Source: Sphingomonadales bacterium (lineage in GTDB: Bacteria > Bacteroidota > Bacteroidia > UBA7662). Taken from it: a DNA stretch of 64,000 nt. Within the stretch, counting starts at the first letter, position 1. Each line of letters starts with the position of its first letter. The notes below the pieces were generated by a model. That model had not been told where the DNA came from. It did not search any database and saw only the letters and a list, made by a program, of their open reading frames with translations. Location of the stretch: positions 1-64,000 of the forward strand of contig VHAX01000009.1 in NCBI GenBank assembly GCA_016872215.1, in the 5' to 3' direction. A program made the translations under genes and the position numbers. Positions 45,667 through 53,252 of the stretch are shown here, in pieces.

Positions 45667-46368
45667 ATGCGCGCAAATCGGGTCATCATTGTTACGGGCG
45701 TGAGCAAAGGCATTGGTTGTGCCACCGTGGAGTTATTGTGTAGCCTGGGTTATCGTGTTGCCGGATGGGGAAGAACCGCCCCCGACTTCGAACATACCTC
45801 ATTTCGCTTTTTCTCCTGCGATGTGGCCGATTCCGCTCAGGTGAAGGCTGCGCTCGAACAGACCCTGAACCTATGGGGGTCGGCGGAAGTCTATGGACTC
45901 ATCAACAATGCCGGCTTTGGTCTCTTCGGCCGCATAGAAGAGCTCCCGACCGACGACTGGTACCGGATGTTCAAAACTAACGTTCACGGGCTGATGCTGG
46001 CTACCCGCGCTGTAGTTCCCATTCTCAAACAGAATGGCTCGGGACACATCATCAACATCAGTTCCATCGCCGGATTGCAGGCATTGGCACAGGCAAGTGC
46101 TTATTGTGCCACCAAATATGCTGTGCGTGGGTTTTCGCATTCTCTGTGTGCCGAACTCAGGGAATTTGGCATTAAGGTGAGCTGCGTATACCCTGGGTCG
46201 GTGGCCACTAATTTTTTTGACCGCATTCCCGGGATCGAACCCAACGAGCATATGTTGCAACCGGAGGACGTGGCCAATTTGTTGTGCGAACTGCTGGAAA
46301 CCTCCTCCAACTTTCTAACGGTTGATGTAGAAATCAGACCCCTAAAACCGGGAGGCGGGAGAAAATAG
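45667..46368 (+). CDS. Short-chain dehydrogenase/reductase
   Basis: A 233-residue NAD(P)-dependent oxidoreductase with the classical SDR layout. The cofactor motif TGVSKGIG is at about residues 11-18, NNAGFG is central, the catalytic serine lies in INISSIAG, and YCATK carries the catalytic tyrosine and lysine. The later VYPGSVATNFF is the usual cofactor-proximal loop. The substrate is unknown; the sequence resembles general SDRs similar to 3-oxoacyl reductases and sepiapterin-type enzymes. It stands alone between the exonuclease remnant and the convergent sigma-factor module. Confidence 0.88.
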   Translation: MRANRVIIVTGVSKGIGCATVELLCSLGYRVAGWGRTAPDFEHTSFRFFSCDVADSAQVKAALEQTLNLWGSAEVYGLINNAGFGLFGRIEELPTDDWYRMFKTNVHGLMLATRAVVPILKQNGSGHIINISSIAGLQALAQASAYCATKYAVRGFSHSLCAELREFGIKVSCVYPGSVATNFFDRIPGIEPNEHMLQPEDVANLLCELLETSSNFLTVDVEIRPLKPGGGRK

Positions 46369-46413
46369 GTAGATCCGAGTTCGGCTCTTCAACAGAAAAA
46401 AGCAGATCTGAGA

Positions 46414-46926
46414 TTATTTCCTTGGCGGCATCGGGCGGCCTGGGAATGGGTTTTGCGCCCCGGCCTTTAGGCTCGACAGCACTTCCCGATGAAATTTATG
46501 CTCTGCCTGCAGCAGCAAGGCTACTTTCGGCTCAGGCAACACCTCCCGAATGGCTCGGTAGCACTGCCGTTCGGTTTCCAATTCTTCCTGGCGTAGCCTG
46601 AAATACTCATCTAGCATTTTTACGGACTCCCCTGAATTGCTCTGCACCCCGTATCCACCGGCACGCGACTGCATTAACGCCTTCAGTTTTTGCTCTCTCA
46701 GCTCCGAATGCTTGTTGTAGACCGGCCAAAAGGCTTGAGCCTCGCGCTCGGTTAGCGACAATTCACGGGTGATGTAGGCCACTTTCAGGGCTTTTATGCG
46801 CTCTTGTCGCTCCTCCTTACCCATTTCCCTCATTTCATGTCCTATGGCTTTCTGGGCTTCAGTCCGTAAGGCGCCTAATGTGGAGAAAATCAATAAGAAC
46901 AATAAATAAATAAATACTTTTTTCAT
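46414..46926 (-). CDS. Secreted Spy/CpxP-like protein linked to an ECF sigma factor
   Basis: A 170-residue protein with a signal peptide (MKKVFIYLLFLLIFSTLG, cut near TEAQ). The mature part is mostly helical and charged. The segment ITRELSLTEREAQAFWPVYNKHSELRE resembles the LTPEEAQKFWPVYNE-type motif of Bacteroidota periplasmic proteins often annotated as sensors of ECF sigma factors. It ends in a proline-rich tail. It overlaps the preceding membrane-protein gene by four bases and is the last gene of the module. A periplasmic stress-sensing or chaperone role is inferred, not shown. Confidence 0.65.
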   Translation of the reverse strand: MKKVFIYLLFLLIFSTLGALRTEAQKAIGHEMREMGKEERQERIKALKVAYITRELSLTEREAQAFWPVYNKHSELREQKLKALMQSRAGGYGVQSNSGESVKMLDEYFRLRQEELETERQCYRAIREVLPEPKVALLLQAEHKFHREVLSSLKAGAQNPFPGRPMPPRK

Positions 46927-47399
46927 GGTGTATCTATAAATTCGGTTTCGGCTATCAAATCCAACTCATAATCGGAGGACCAGGAAGCAGCAGAACTCTG
47001 TTCCAAAAGTTCCGCCGCAACTTCCGATTCGATTATGGGCATACTATTCATTTCGGATGAGGTTAACCACTGTAGATCCGGTGACGGGGAGTGAGCCAGA
47101 AGATACTCTATCCGAACCGATTCGGGCAAGTCGACCAATGCTGCTTCAAGCGGAGCAGCGTTGCCATCTTCCGATATTCGAGCACCCCAATCACTCAACT
47201 GACCCCAGATCAGCAATGTAACTACAAACAAAAAGGCGAGACCACTCCATCTAAAACGCAAAAGTGGTGAGGGTTGCCGATTCGCATGAACATCCCGATG
47301 CAAACGGGTCAAAGTGCGCTCCGGCAGGTTTTCATAATAGCCGTAGGGCGCTGAAAACGAATCGTTTGGCGGGGGAAGAAGGTCGAACTTGAAGTCCAT
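46923..47399 (-). CDS. Single-pass membrane protein, possible anti-sigma factor
   Basis: A 158-residue protein starting at ATG 47399 (MDFKFDLLPPPNDSF), after a 37-base gap from the sigma-factor stop. The larger open frame overlapping the sigma gene is a shadow. A cytosolic stretch of about 45 residues (ENLPERTLTRLHRDV) leads to one membrane helix (LAFLFVVTLLIWGQL). A periplasmic acidic, serine-rich tail follows. This layout and its place right after an ECF sigma gene suggest an anti-sigma factor, but no zinc-binding HxxxCxxC motif is present, so the family is not recognised. Confidence 0.6.
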   Translation of the reverse strand: MDFKFDLLPPPNDSFSAPYGYYENLPERTLTRLHRDVHANRQPSPLLRFRWSGLAFLFVVTLLIWGQLSDWGARISEDGNAAPLEAALVDLPESVRIEYLLAHSPSPDLQWLTSSEMNSMPIIESEVAAELLEQSSAASWSSDYELDLIAETEFIDTP

Positions 47400-47436
47400 A
47401 CAACAAAGGATTAAGACAAAGTGTAATCTATTAGGT

Positions 47437-48012
47437 TTAATCGGAACTCTTAATTTGTTTTTGAATTTTCTGAACCGCATGGTGGTAGGATGCCTTGAGC
47501 GCCCCCACAGAAGTTCCGGTGATCCGCGACATGGTCTCATAATCGAGATCATCGTAATATTTCATATTGAACACGAGCCTTTGTTTGTCGGGCAACTTCA
47601 GCACGGCCGTCTGCAATACCAGGGATATTTCATCGCCATCAATCACATCCGTCCCAGCCTTCAACTGCCTGTTCAGTTCGGGTTCGATATCGTGAATCGA
47701 CAAAAAGAACACCCGACGCTTTTTTTTAAGATAACTCAGGCACTGGTTACTCGCAATCGTGTACAACCAGGTTTTCAATCGGGCCTCACCACGGAAATTT
47801 CCCAAATTTTGCCAGGCTTTAATGAAGGTGACCTGCAGTAGGTCATCAGCCGCGTCGTGGTCTACCACCATTCGCCGGATGTGTTTGTAGAGTATCTGCT
47901 GATAGGTGCGCATCATCAACCGCAAAGCCGAATCACCCTCGCCTGCCCCGAATAGTCGGATGATTTCCAGCTCCACCGGGTCTTGTACCGGAGTTGATTC
48001 GCCTTTATTCAT
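47437..48012 (-). CDS. ECF-type RNA polymerase sigma factor
   Basis: A 191-residue sigma factor of the extracytoplasmic-function group. Region 2 shows YKHIRRMVVDHDAADDLLQVTFIKAWQNL and the -10 recognition part FRGEARLKTWLYTIASNQCLSYLKK. Region 4 shows LPDKQRLVFNMKYYDDLDYETMSRITGTSVGALKASYHHAVQKI, the helix-turn-helix for -35 recognition. ATG 48012 is selected because region 2 begins soon after and the upstream codons are not conserved. It heads a three-gene module with a membrane protein and a periplasmic protein. Confidence 0.92.
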   Translation of the reverse strand: MNKGESTPVQDPVELEIIRLFGAGEGDSALRLMMRTYQQILYKHIRRMVVDHDAADDLLQVTFIKAWQNLGNFRGEARLKTWLYTIASNQCLSYLKKKRRVFFLSIHDIEPELNRQLKAGTDVIDGDEISLVLQTAVLKLPDKQRLVFNMKYYDDLDYETMSRITGTSVGALKASYHHAVQKIQKQIKSSD

Positions 48013-48118
48013 AGCCCGGCTTTGGACGCGCCCGAAGGTTGTAGGTTTACTCCCCAGAGCAAAAAAATGAGAATCGATCACCCGAACGTCACGTGCATAC
48101 CAATCCGGAGGGTCGCAA

Positions 48119-49105
48119 TCAGAACTTTGCCAAATACATCACTTCTTTTACCGCCTTTATGACTTTTTCCACTGAGGGTAGATAAGCTTGCACGAGGGGA
48201 AGGGTATAGGGCATCGGAACATCCGCTCCGTTTACACGCAAAACGGGTGCATCCAAGTAATCAAACGCATCTCTCTGGACTCGATATGCGATTTCTGAAG
48301 AAACCGAGGCAAACGGCCAGCTCTCATCCACCACAACCAGTCGATTGGTTTTGCGGATACTGTCGAGGATGGTCTGGTGGTCGAGTGGACGAATACTGCG
48401 TAGGTCAATGACCTCCGCGGAAATGCCCTCCGCCTCCAGTAAATGGGCTGCTTCCATCACCAACTTCATCATTTTATTGTACGAGACCAGTGTGACGTCC
48501 GTTCCGGAACGCTTCAAGTCGGCCTTTCCAATGGGAATGAGGTACTCACCCTCGGGCACCTCGCCTTTATCGCCATACATCTGCTCCGACTCCATGAAAA
48601 TGACAGGGTCATTGTCGCGTATAGCGGATTTCAGCAATCCCTTGGCATCATATGGATTGGATGGGGAAACCACTTTGAGCCCGGGCACCTGCGCATACCA
48701 GCTTTCGAAGACCTGCGAGTGTTGAGCAGCCAACGTGCCTGCCGAACCAGAAGGACCTCTGAACACGATGGGCACCCCATATTGTCCGCCCGACATACTC
48801 AGCATCTTTGCGGCTGAATTAATGACCTGGTCGATGGCCACCAGTGAAAAGTTGAAGGTCATAAACTCCACGATCGGACGAAGGCCATTCATAGCCGCAC
48901 CTACGCCGATGCCCGCAAACCCGAGTTCGGCAATCGGCGTATCGATCACACGCTTGGCCCCGAATTCATCGAGCATACCCTGACTCACCTTATAAGCTCC
49001 GTTGTAGAGTGCAACCTCTTCACCCATCAGGAACACCGAATCATCGCGGCGCATCTCCTCCTGCATAGCCTCACGCAGCGCCTCACGCATCTGAATTTCT
49101 CTCAT
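48119..49105 (-). CDS. pdhB: Pyruvate dehydrogenase E1 component beta subunit
   Basis: The 328-residue beta chain of the thiamine-diphosphate-dependent E1 enzyme that decarboxylates pyruvate for acetyl-CoA formation. It begins MREIQMREALREAMQEEM and carries MGEEVALYNGAYKVSQGM, DTPIAELGFAGIGVGAAM, RGPSGSAGTLAAQHSQ and DLRSIRPLD, all conserved in E1-beta. The alpha chain and E2/E3 genes are elsewhere. ATG 49105 gives the family N-terminus. A branched-chain 2-oxo-acid dehydrogenase is less likely given the close match to pyruvate-type sequences. Confidence 0.93.
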   Translation of the reverse strand: MREIQMREALREAMQEEMRRDDSVFLMGEEVALYNGAYKVSQGMLDEFGAKRVIDTPIAELGFAGIGVGAAMNGLRPIVEFMTFNFSLVAIDQVINSAAKMLSMSGGQYGVPIVFRGPSGSAGTLAAQHSQVFESWYAQVPGLKVVSPSNPYDAKGLLKSAIRDNDPVIFMESEQMYGDKGEVPEGEYLIPIGKADLKRSGTDVTLVSYNKMMKLVMEAAHLLEAEGISAEVIDLRSIRPLDHQTILDSIRKTNRLVVVDESWPFASVSSEIAYRVQRDAFDYLDAPVLRVNGADVPMPYTLPLVQAYLPSVEKVIKAVKEVMYLAKF

Positions 49106-49129
49106 GGTCTGAACTTCAATTTTCGGCTG

Positions 49130-49137
49130 CAAAGATA
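49130..49137 (-). promoter_or_regulatory. pdhB promoter box
   Basis: Minus-strand TATCTTTG fits TAnnTTTG, followed by the usual C. It lies 24 bases before the pdhB ATG. The upstream -33 site is not clear. Confidence 0.55.
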
Positions 49138-49169
49138 TAAGGCCGGGAGATAATGAGGAACATATTGGC

Positions 49170-49177
49170 TATTTTTG
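49170..49177 (+). promoter_or_regulatory. rmlA promoter box
   Basis: TATTTTTG fits TAnnTTTG and precedes the rmlA ATG by 13 bases. It is back-to-back with the pdhB promoter, 32 bases apart. Confidence 0.55.
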
Positions 49178-49190
49178 TGCATTCCGTATT

Positions 49191-50051
49191 ATGAAAGGTA
49201 TTGTTTTGGCCGGAGGCTCCGGCACTCGTCTGCATCCCCTGACCCTCGCCATGAGTAAACAACTTATGCCGGTATACGACAAACCTATGATCTACTACCC
49301 TCTTTCGGTACTTATGATGGCTGGAATACGGGAAATACAGATCATTTCTACCCCCCACGACCTACCCCATTTCGAGCGCCTGCTCGGCGATGGTGAACGT
49401 CTGGGCTGCCGTTTCGCATATCGGGTACAAGAGGTGCCCAACGGACTGGCCCAGGCTTTTGTGATTGGTGCCGATTTTATTGATGGTGACAAGTCAGCTC
49501 TAGTTTTGGGTGATAACATTTTCTACGGATCAAGGATGGGCCGCCTCCTACAGGAAAACAATAACCCCGACGGGGCAGTGGTCTTCGCCTACCATGTGTC
49601 TGACCCTGAGCGTTATGGGGTGGTGGAATTCGACCCACAGATGCGCGCCCTCAGCATTGAAGAAAAACCCAAGCAACCCAAATCCAATTATGCCGTTCCG
49701 GGCCTCTATTTCTACGACCAACAGGTGGTGGAAATTGCCAAAAACCTACGCCCCTCCCCCCGTGGCGAATACGAAATTACCGATGTAAACCGCGCCTATC
49801 TGGAGGCGGGACAGCTGAAAGTGGGGATGCTGGACCGTGGAACGGCCTGGCTCGATACCGGCACCTTCGCCTCACTCATGCAGGCCGGCCAGTTTGTGCA
49901 AGTCATCGAGGAGCGGCAGGGACTCAAAATCGGATGCATAGAAGAAATCGCTTACAACATGGGCTACATCGATGCTGCACAGCTTGAATCGCTTGCCCAG
50001 CCCCTGGTTAAAAGTGGATACGGACAGTACCTCCTCAACATGATAAAGTGA
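49191..50051 (+). CDS. rmlA: Glucose-1-phosphate thymidylyltransferase
   Basis: Joins glucose-1-phosphate and dTTP to give dTDP-glucose, the entry to dTDP-rhamnose and related sugars of surface polysaccharides. The 286 residues start with the nucleotide-binding signature [16 protein letters not shown], then [18 protein letters not shown]. The catalytic [10 protein letters not shown] and [19 protein letters not shown] segments follow. The size is normal. No rmlB, rmlC or rmlD follows; galE does, 33 bases later, so the two sugar-nucleotide genes probably share a transcript. Confidence 0.95.
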   Translation: MKGIVLAGGSGTRLHPLTLAMSKQLMPVYDKPMIYYPLSVLMMAGIREIQIISTPHDLPHFERLLGDGERLGCRFAYRVQEVPNGLAQAFVIGADFIDGDKSALVLGDNIFYGSRMGRLLQENNNPDGAVVFAYHVSDPERYGVVEFDPQMRALSIEEKPKQPKSNYAVPGLYFYDQQVVEIAKNLRPSPRGEYEITDVNRAYLEAGQLKVGMLDRGTAWLDTGTFASLMQAGQFVQVIEERQGLKIGCIEEIAYNMGYIDAAQLESLAQPLVKSGYGQYLLNMIK

Positions 50052-50084
50052 TTTCACTTATCAATACGTAACACTAAATTTACT

Positions 50085-51122
50085 ATGGGCAGAATATTGG
50101 TGACTGGCGGATCCGGATACATCGGGTCGCATACGGTGGTGGCTCTACTGGAAGCTGGCTATGAGGTGGTTAGCATCGACGACCATTCCCGGTCGCACGA
50201 CTTCATCATGGATCGGATCAAACAGATTACCGGCACAGAGGTGGTGAACCACCGCATCAATCTAGTGGATCGGGCCACTTTGGAGGATTTTTTCTGCAAT
50301 GAACACACGGGGATCACGGGGGTCATTCATTTCGCAGCCTACAAGGCAGTCGGTGAATCGGTCGCCAATCCCCTCCTCTATTTCGAAAACAACCTCGTGG
50401 GGCAGATCAACCTGATGCGCTGTGTAGATCAATACAACATCCCGCATTTTGTGTTTTCATCGAGTTGCACCGTATACGGCAACCCCGAATCGCTGCCCGT
50501 TACCGAAAGCAGTCCACTCCTCGAGCCTGAATCGCCCTATGGCCGTACCAAGTTGATTGGAGAAGCCTTCTTGCGCGATTGGGTACTGGTATGCCCTACC
50601 CGAGTGGCGGCGCTCAGATATTTCAATCCGGTGGGTGCACACCCCTCGGCCCTGATTGGTGAGTTTAGTCGCGGTGTACCCGAAAATCTCCTGCCATACA
50701 TCACCCAGACAGCAGCGGGCATACGGGAACGCCTCACGATCTATGGTCGCGACTACCCAACCCGCGATGGCACCTGTGTACGCGATTACCTGCATGTATG
50801 TGATGTGGCTCTGGCACACGTCGCAGCCTTAAAGCACCTGGAACGGCACACGGATGCCCCCCCTTTCGATGTTTTTAATTTGGGGAGCGGGGTCGGGCAA
50901 ACCGTTTTGGAGATGGTGCAGGCCTTCGAAGAAGTGACCGGTACCCCTTTGACCTACACCTTCGGCGAACGCAGAACGGGCGATGTGGTGGCGGTGTATG
51001 CCGACAACCGAAAAGCACGGGAACAATTGGGTTGGTCGACCCTTTATTCACTTCAAGATATGCTCCGCACAGCCTGGGCCTGGGAGCAGGCTTTATCGCA
51101 ATCCCACAACACCCGTCAATAA
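50085..51122 (+). CDS. galE: UDP-glucose 4-epimerase
   Basis: Interconverts UDP-glucose and UDP-galactose (or the N-acetyl forms). The NAD-binding motif TGGSGYIGSHT is at residues 7-17. The catalytic serine region FSSSCTVYG, the YGRTK motif with catalytic Tyr and Lys, and the RDGTCVRDYLHVCDVA stretch are all conserved. At 345 residues it is full length. Before the ATG lies TAAATTTA, one mismatch from the TAnnTTTG box, so an extra start of transcription is possible. Confidence 0.95.
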   Translation: MGRILVTGGSGYIGSHTVVALLEAGYEVVSIDDHSRSHDFIMDRIKQITGTEVVNHRINLVDRATLEDFFCNEHTGITGVIHFAAYKAVGESVANPLLYFENNLVGQINLMRCVDQYNIPHFVFSSSCTVYGNPESLPVTESSPLLEPESPYGRTKLIGEAFLRDWVLVCPTRVAALRYFNPVGAHPSALIGEFSRGVPENLLPYITQTAAGIRERLTIYGRDYPTRDGTCVRDYLHVCDVALAHVAALKHLERHTDAPPFDVFNLGSGVGQTVLEMVQAFEEVTGTPLTYTFGERRTGDVVAVYADNRKAREQLGWSTLYSLQDMLRTAWAWEQALSQSHNTRQ

Positions 51123-51134
51123 GCTCGTAAACCC

Positions 51135-51142
51135 TATTTTTG
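51135..51142 (+). promoter_or_regulatory. Start-proximal promoter box of glyA
   Basis: TATTTTTG fits TAnnTTTG and is separated from the glyA ATG by four bases, implying a leaderless or almost leaderless message. The -33 side is poor. Confidence 0.5.
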
Positions 51143-51146
51143 TCCC

Positions 51147-52418
51147 ATGCGCGATACCCTACTCTTTGACCTGATCGAACAGGAACACGACCGACAAAAA
51201 CGCGGGGTTGAACTGATCGCTTCCGAGAACTTCGTGAGTGAACAAGTACGTGAGGCCGCGGGCTCCGTCCTCACCCATAAATACGCAGAAGGATTGCCCG
51301 GCCGACGCTATTATGGGGGATGCGAGGTGGTGGATGAGGTGGAACGTCTGGCGATTAGCCGATTGTGTCAGCTGTTCGGCGCCGAATGGGCGAACGTACA
51401 ACCCCATTCCGGTGCTCAGGCCAATGCGGCAATCATGCTTGCCACTTTGGAGCCCGGTGATGCAATCCTCGGCTTCGATTTGAGCCATGGCGGCCACCTG
51501 ACCCACGGGTCGGCTGTCAATTACAGCGGTAAATTGTATCGCCCCCACTTTTACGGGGTGAATCAGGAAACGGGGAGAATCAACTACGATCGGGTGGCCG
51601 AAAAGGCACGCGAGGCGCAACCAAAACTCATCATTTGCGGTGCCTCTGCCTATAGTCGCGATTGGGACTACCCTCGCCTTCGTGCGATTGCTGATGAAGT
51701 TGGGGCACTCCTGCTCGCCGACATCTCCCATCCATCGGGGCTCATAGCCACAGGACTGCTCAACAACCCCATGATGCACTGCCATATCGTGAGCAGTACA
51801 ACCCATAAAACTCTGCGGGGACCACGGGGCGGAATCATTATGATGGGCGCCGATATGCCCAACCCCATGGGAATCACCAGTCCAAAAGGTGATGTTCGTC
51901 AACTCTCGGCCCTTCTCGATCTTGGGGTTTTCCCGGGCACGCAGGGTGGGCCCCTTGAGCACATCATCGCGGCCAAGGCCGTGGCCTTCGGCGAGGCCCT
52001 TCAACCCTCATTCACAGAATATACCCGTCGTGTGCGCGACAATGCTCAGGCGATGGCGGTTGCCTTCACGGCATTGGGGTATGATATTGTGTCGGGGGGC
52101 ACCGACAACCACCTGATGCTGATCGATCTGCGCAACAAAGGTGTTACCGGCAAGCTGGCTGAAAAAGCTTTGGTGAAGGCCGAGATCACCCTCAATAAAA
52201 ATATGGTGCCCTACGACAACCAGTCACCCATAATCACCAGTGGCATTCGGGTAGGCACACCCGCAATCACGACACGAGGATTGGGTACCGCCGATATGGT
52301 CCAGATTGTGGAATGGATTGATTCCGTGCTCAAAGACCCGGAAAATGAGGTACATCTGGCCAGAATCGGGAAGGAAGTGCATCAAAAAATGAATCATCTC
52401 CCGCTTTTTGCTTCTTGA
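51147..52418 (+). CDS. glyA: Serine hydroxymethyltransferase
   Basis: PLP enzyme that interconverts serine and glycine and loads tetrahydrofolate with one-carbon units. The 423 residues include [34 protein letters not shown], the active-site lysine in [14 protein letters not shown], and TNHLMLIDL-like [14 protein letters not shown]. The C-terminal [16 protein letters not shown] is also conserved. It is full length. It starts 24 bases after galE, yet has its own promoter box. Confidence 0.97.
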   Translation: MRDTLLFDLIEQEHDRQKRGVELIASENFVSEQVREAAGSVLTHKYAEGLPGRRYYGGCEVVDEVERLAISRLCQLFGAEWANVQPHSGAQANAAIMLATLEPGDAILGFDLSHGGHLTHGSAVNYSGKLYRPHFYGVNQETGRINYDRVAEKAREAQPKLIICGASAYSRDWDYPRLRAIADEVGALLLADISHPSGLIATGLLNNPMMHCHIVSSTTHKTLRGPRGGIIMMGADMPNPMGITSPKGDVRQLSALLDLGVFPGTQGGPLEHIIAAKAVAFGEALQPSFTEYTRRVRDNAQAMAVAFTALGYDIVSGGTDNHLMLIDLRNKGVTGKLAEKALVKAEITLNKNMVPYDNQSPIITSGIRVGTPAITTRGLGTADMVQIVEWIDSVLKDPENEVHLARIGKEVHQKMNHLPLFAS

Positions 52419-52452
52419 TCCCACGAAGTTATTTTAAAAAGAGTTATTAAAC

Positions 52453-53211
52453 ATGAATAGACTCAAATTGGAAGGTCAGGTTGCCCTGATTACGGGTGCC
52501 ACCCGGGGTATTGGTCGCGGCATTGCCCTACGTTTCGCAGCAGAGGGAGCTCATGTGGCTTTCACGTATATGCAATCTGCCGATAAGGCGCTTGCCCTTG
52601 AGGAAGAAATGCGCTCAATGGGCGTTCAATGCAAGGGTTATTGTTCGGATGCGGGCGACCATGCGGCCGCTGAGGTCTTGGTGAACTCGGTGCTCAGTGA
52701 TTTTGGTGACCTCCATATTTTGGTGAACAACGCCGGAATCACACGCGACGGCTTATTGCTGCGCATGAGCGAAGCCCAATGGGATGAAGTAATACATACC
52801 AATTTAAAATCGGTGTATAATATAACCCGCTTCGTATCCAGACACATGATGAAGCAGCGGCGGGGCTCTTTGATCAACATGACCTCCGTAGTTGGGCGCA
52901 ACGGAAATGCGGGGCAGGCGAACTACGCCGCATCCAAGGCGGGGGTTATTGGCTTTACCCAGAGCATTGCCCGCGAATTGGGCGCACGTAACATTCGTTG
53001 CAACGCTGTAGCCCCGGGTTTTATCGAAACCGAGATGACTGGTATCCTCGACGAGACGACCATCGACATATGGAAAAAGTCGATTCCATTGGGCCGACCC
53101 GGAAGTGTGGCGGATGTAGCAGCCCTTTGCGTTTTTCTAGCTTCCGACGATAGTGCCTACATTACAGGGCAGGTCATTAATGTGTGTGGAGGGTTGCAGA
53201 CACATGGATAG
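52453..53211 (+). CDS. fabG: 3-oxoacyl-[acyl-carrier-protein] reductase
   Basis: Reduces 3-oxoacyl-ACP in each cycle of fatty acid elongation. The 252-residue SDR protein has TGATRGIGRGIAL for NADPH binding, NNAGITRDGLLLRM typical of FabG, INMTSVVGRNGNAGQANYAASKAG with catalytic Ser, Tyr and Lys, and VAPGFIETEMT. The FabG-specific segments separate it from general SDRs. It lies 34 bases after glyA and 41 bases before the von Willebrand-like gene. Confidence 0.92.
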   Translation: MNRLKLEGQVALITGATRGIGRGIALRFAAEGAHVAFTYMQSADKALALEEEMRSMGVQCKGYCSDAGDHAAAEVLVNSVLSDFGDLHILVNNAGITRDGLLLRMSEAQWDEVIHTNLKSVYNITRFVSRHMMKQRRGSLINMTSVVGRNGNAGQANYAASKAGVIGFTQSIARELGARNIRCNAVAPGFIETEMTGILDETTIDIWKKSIPLGRPGSVADVAALCVFLASDDSAYITGQVINVCGGLQTHG

Positions 53212-53252
53212 ACCAGCGGTTTTTTCTACCATATGGTCTTTGATTTTTCAAT

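Noticed and set aside
51159-52004. 281-codon open frame antisense to glyA
   Set aside because: It lies wholly inside glyA, which has all catalytic motifs; the antisense product shows no family features.
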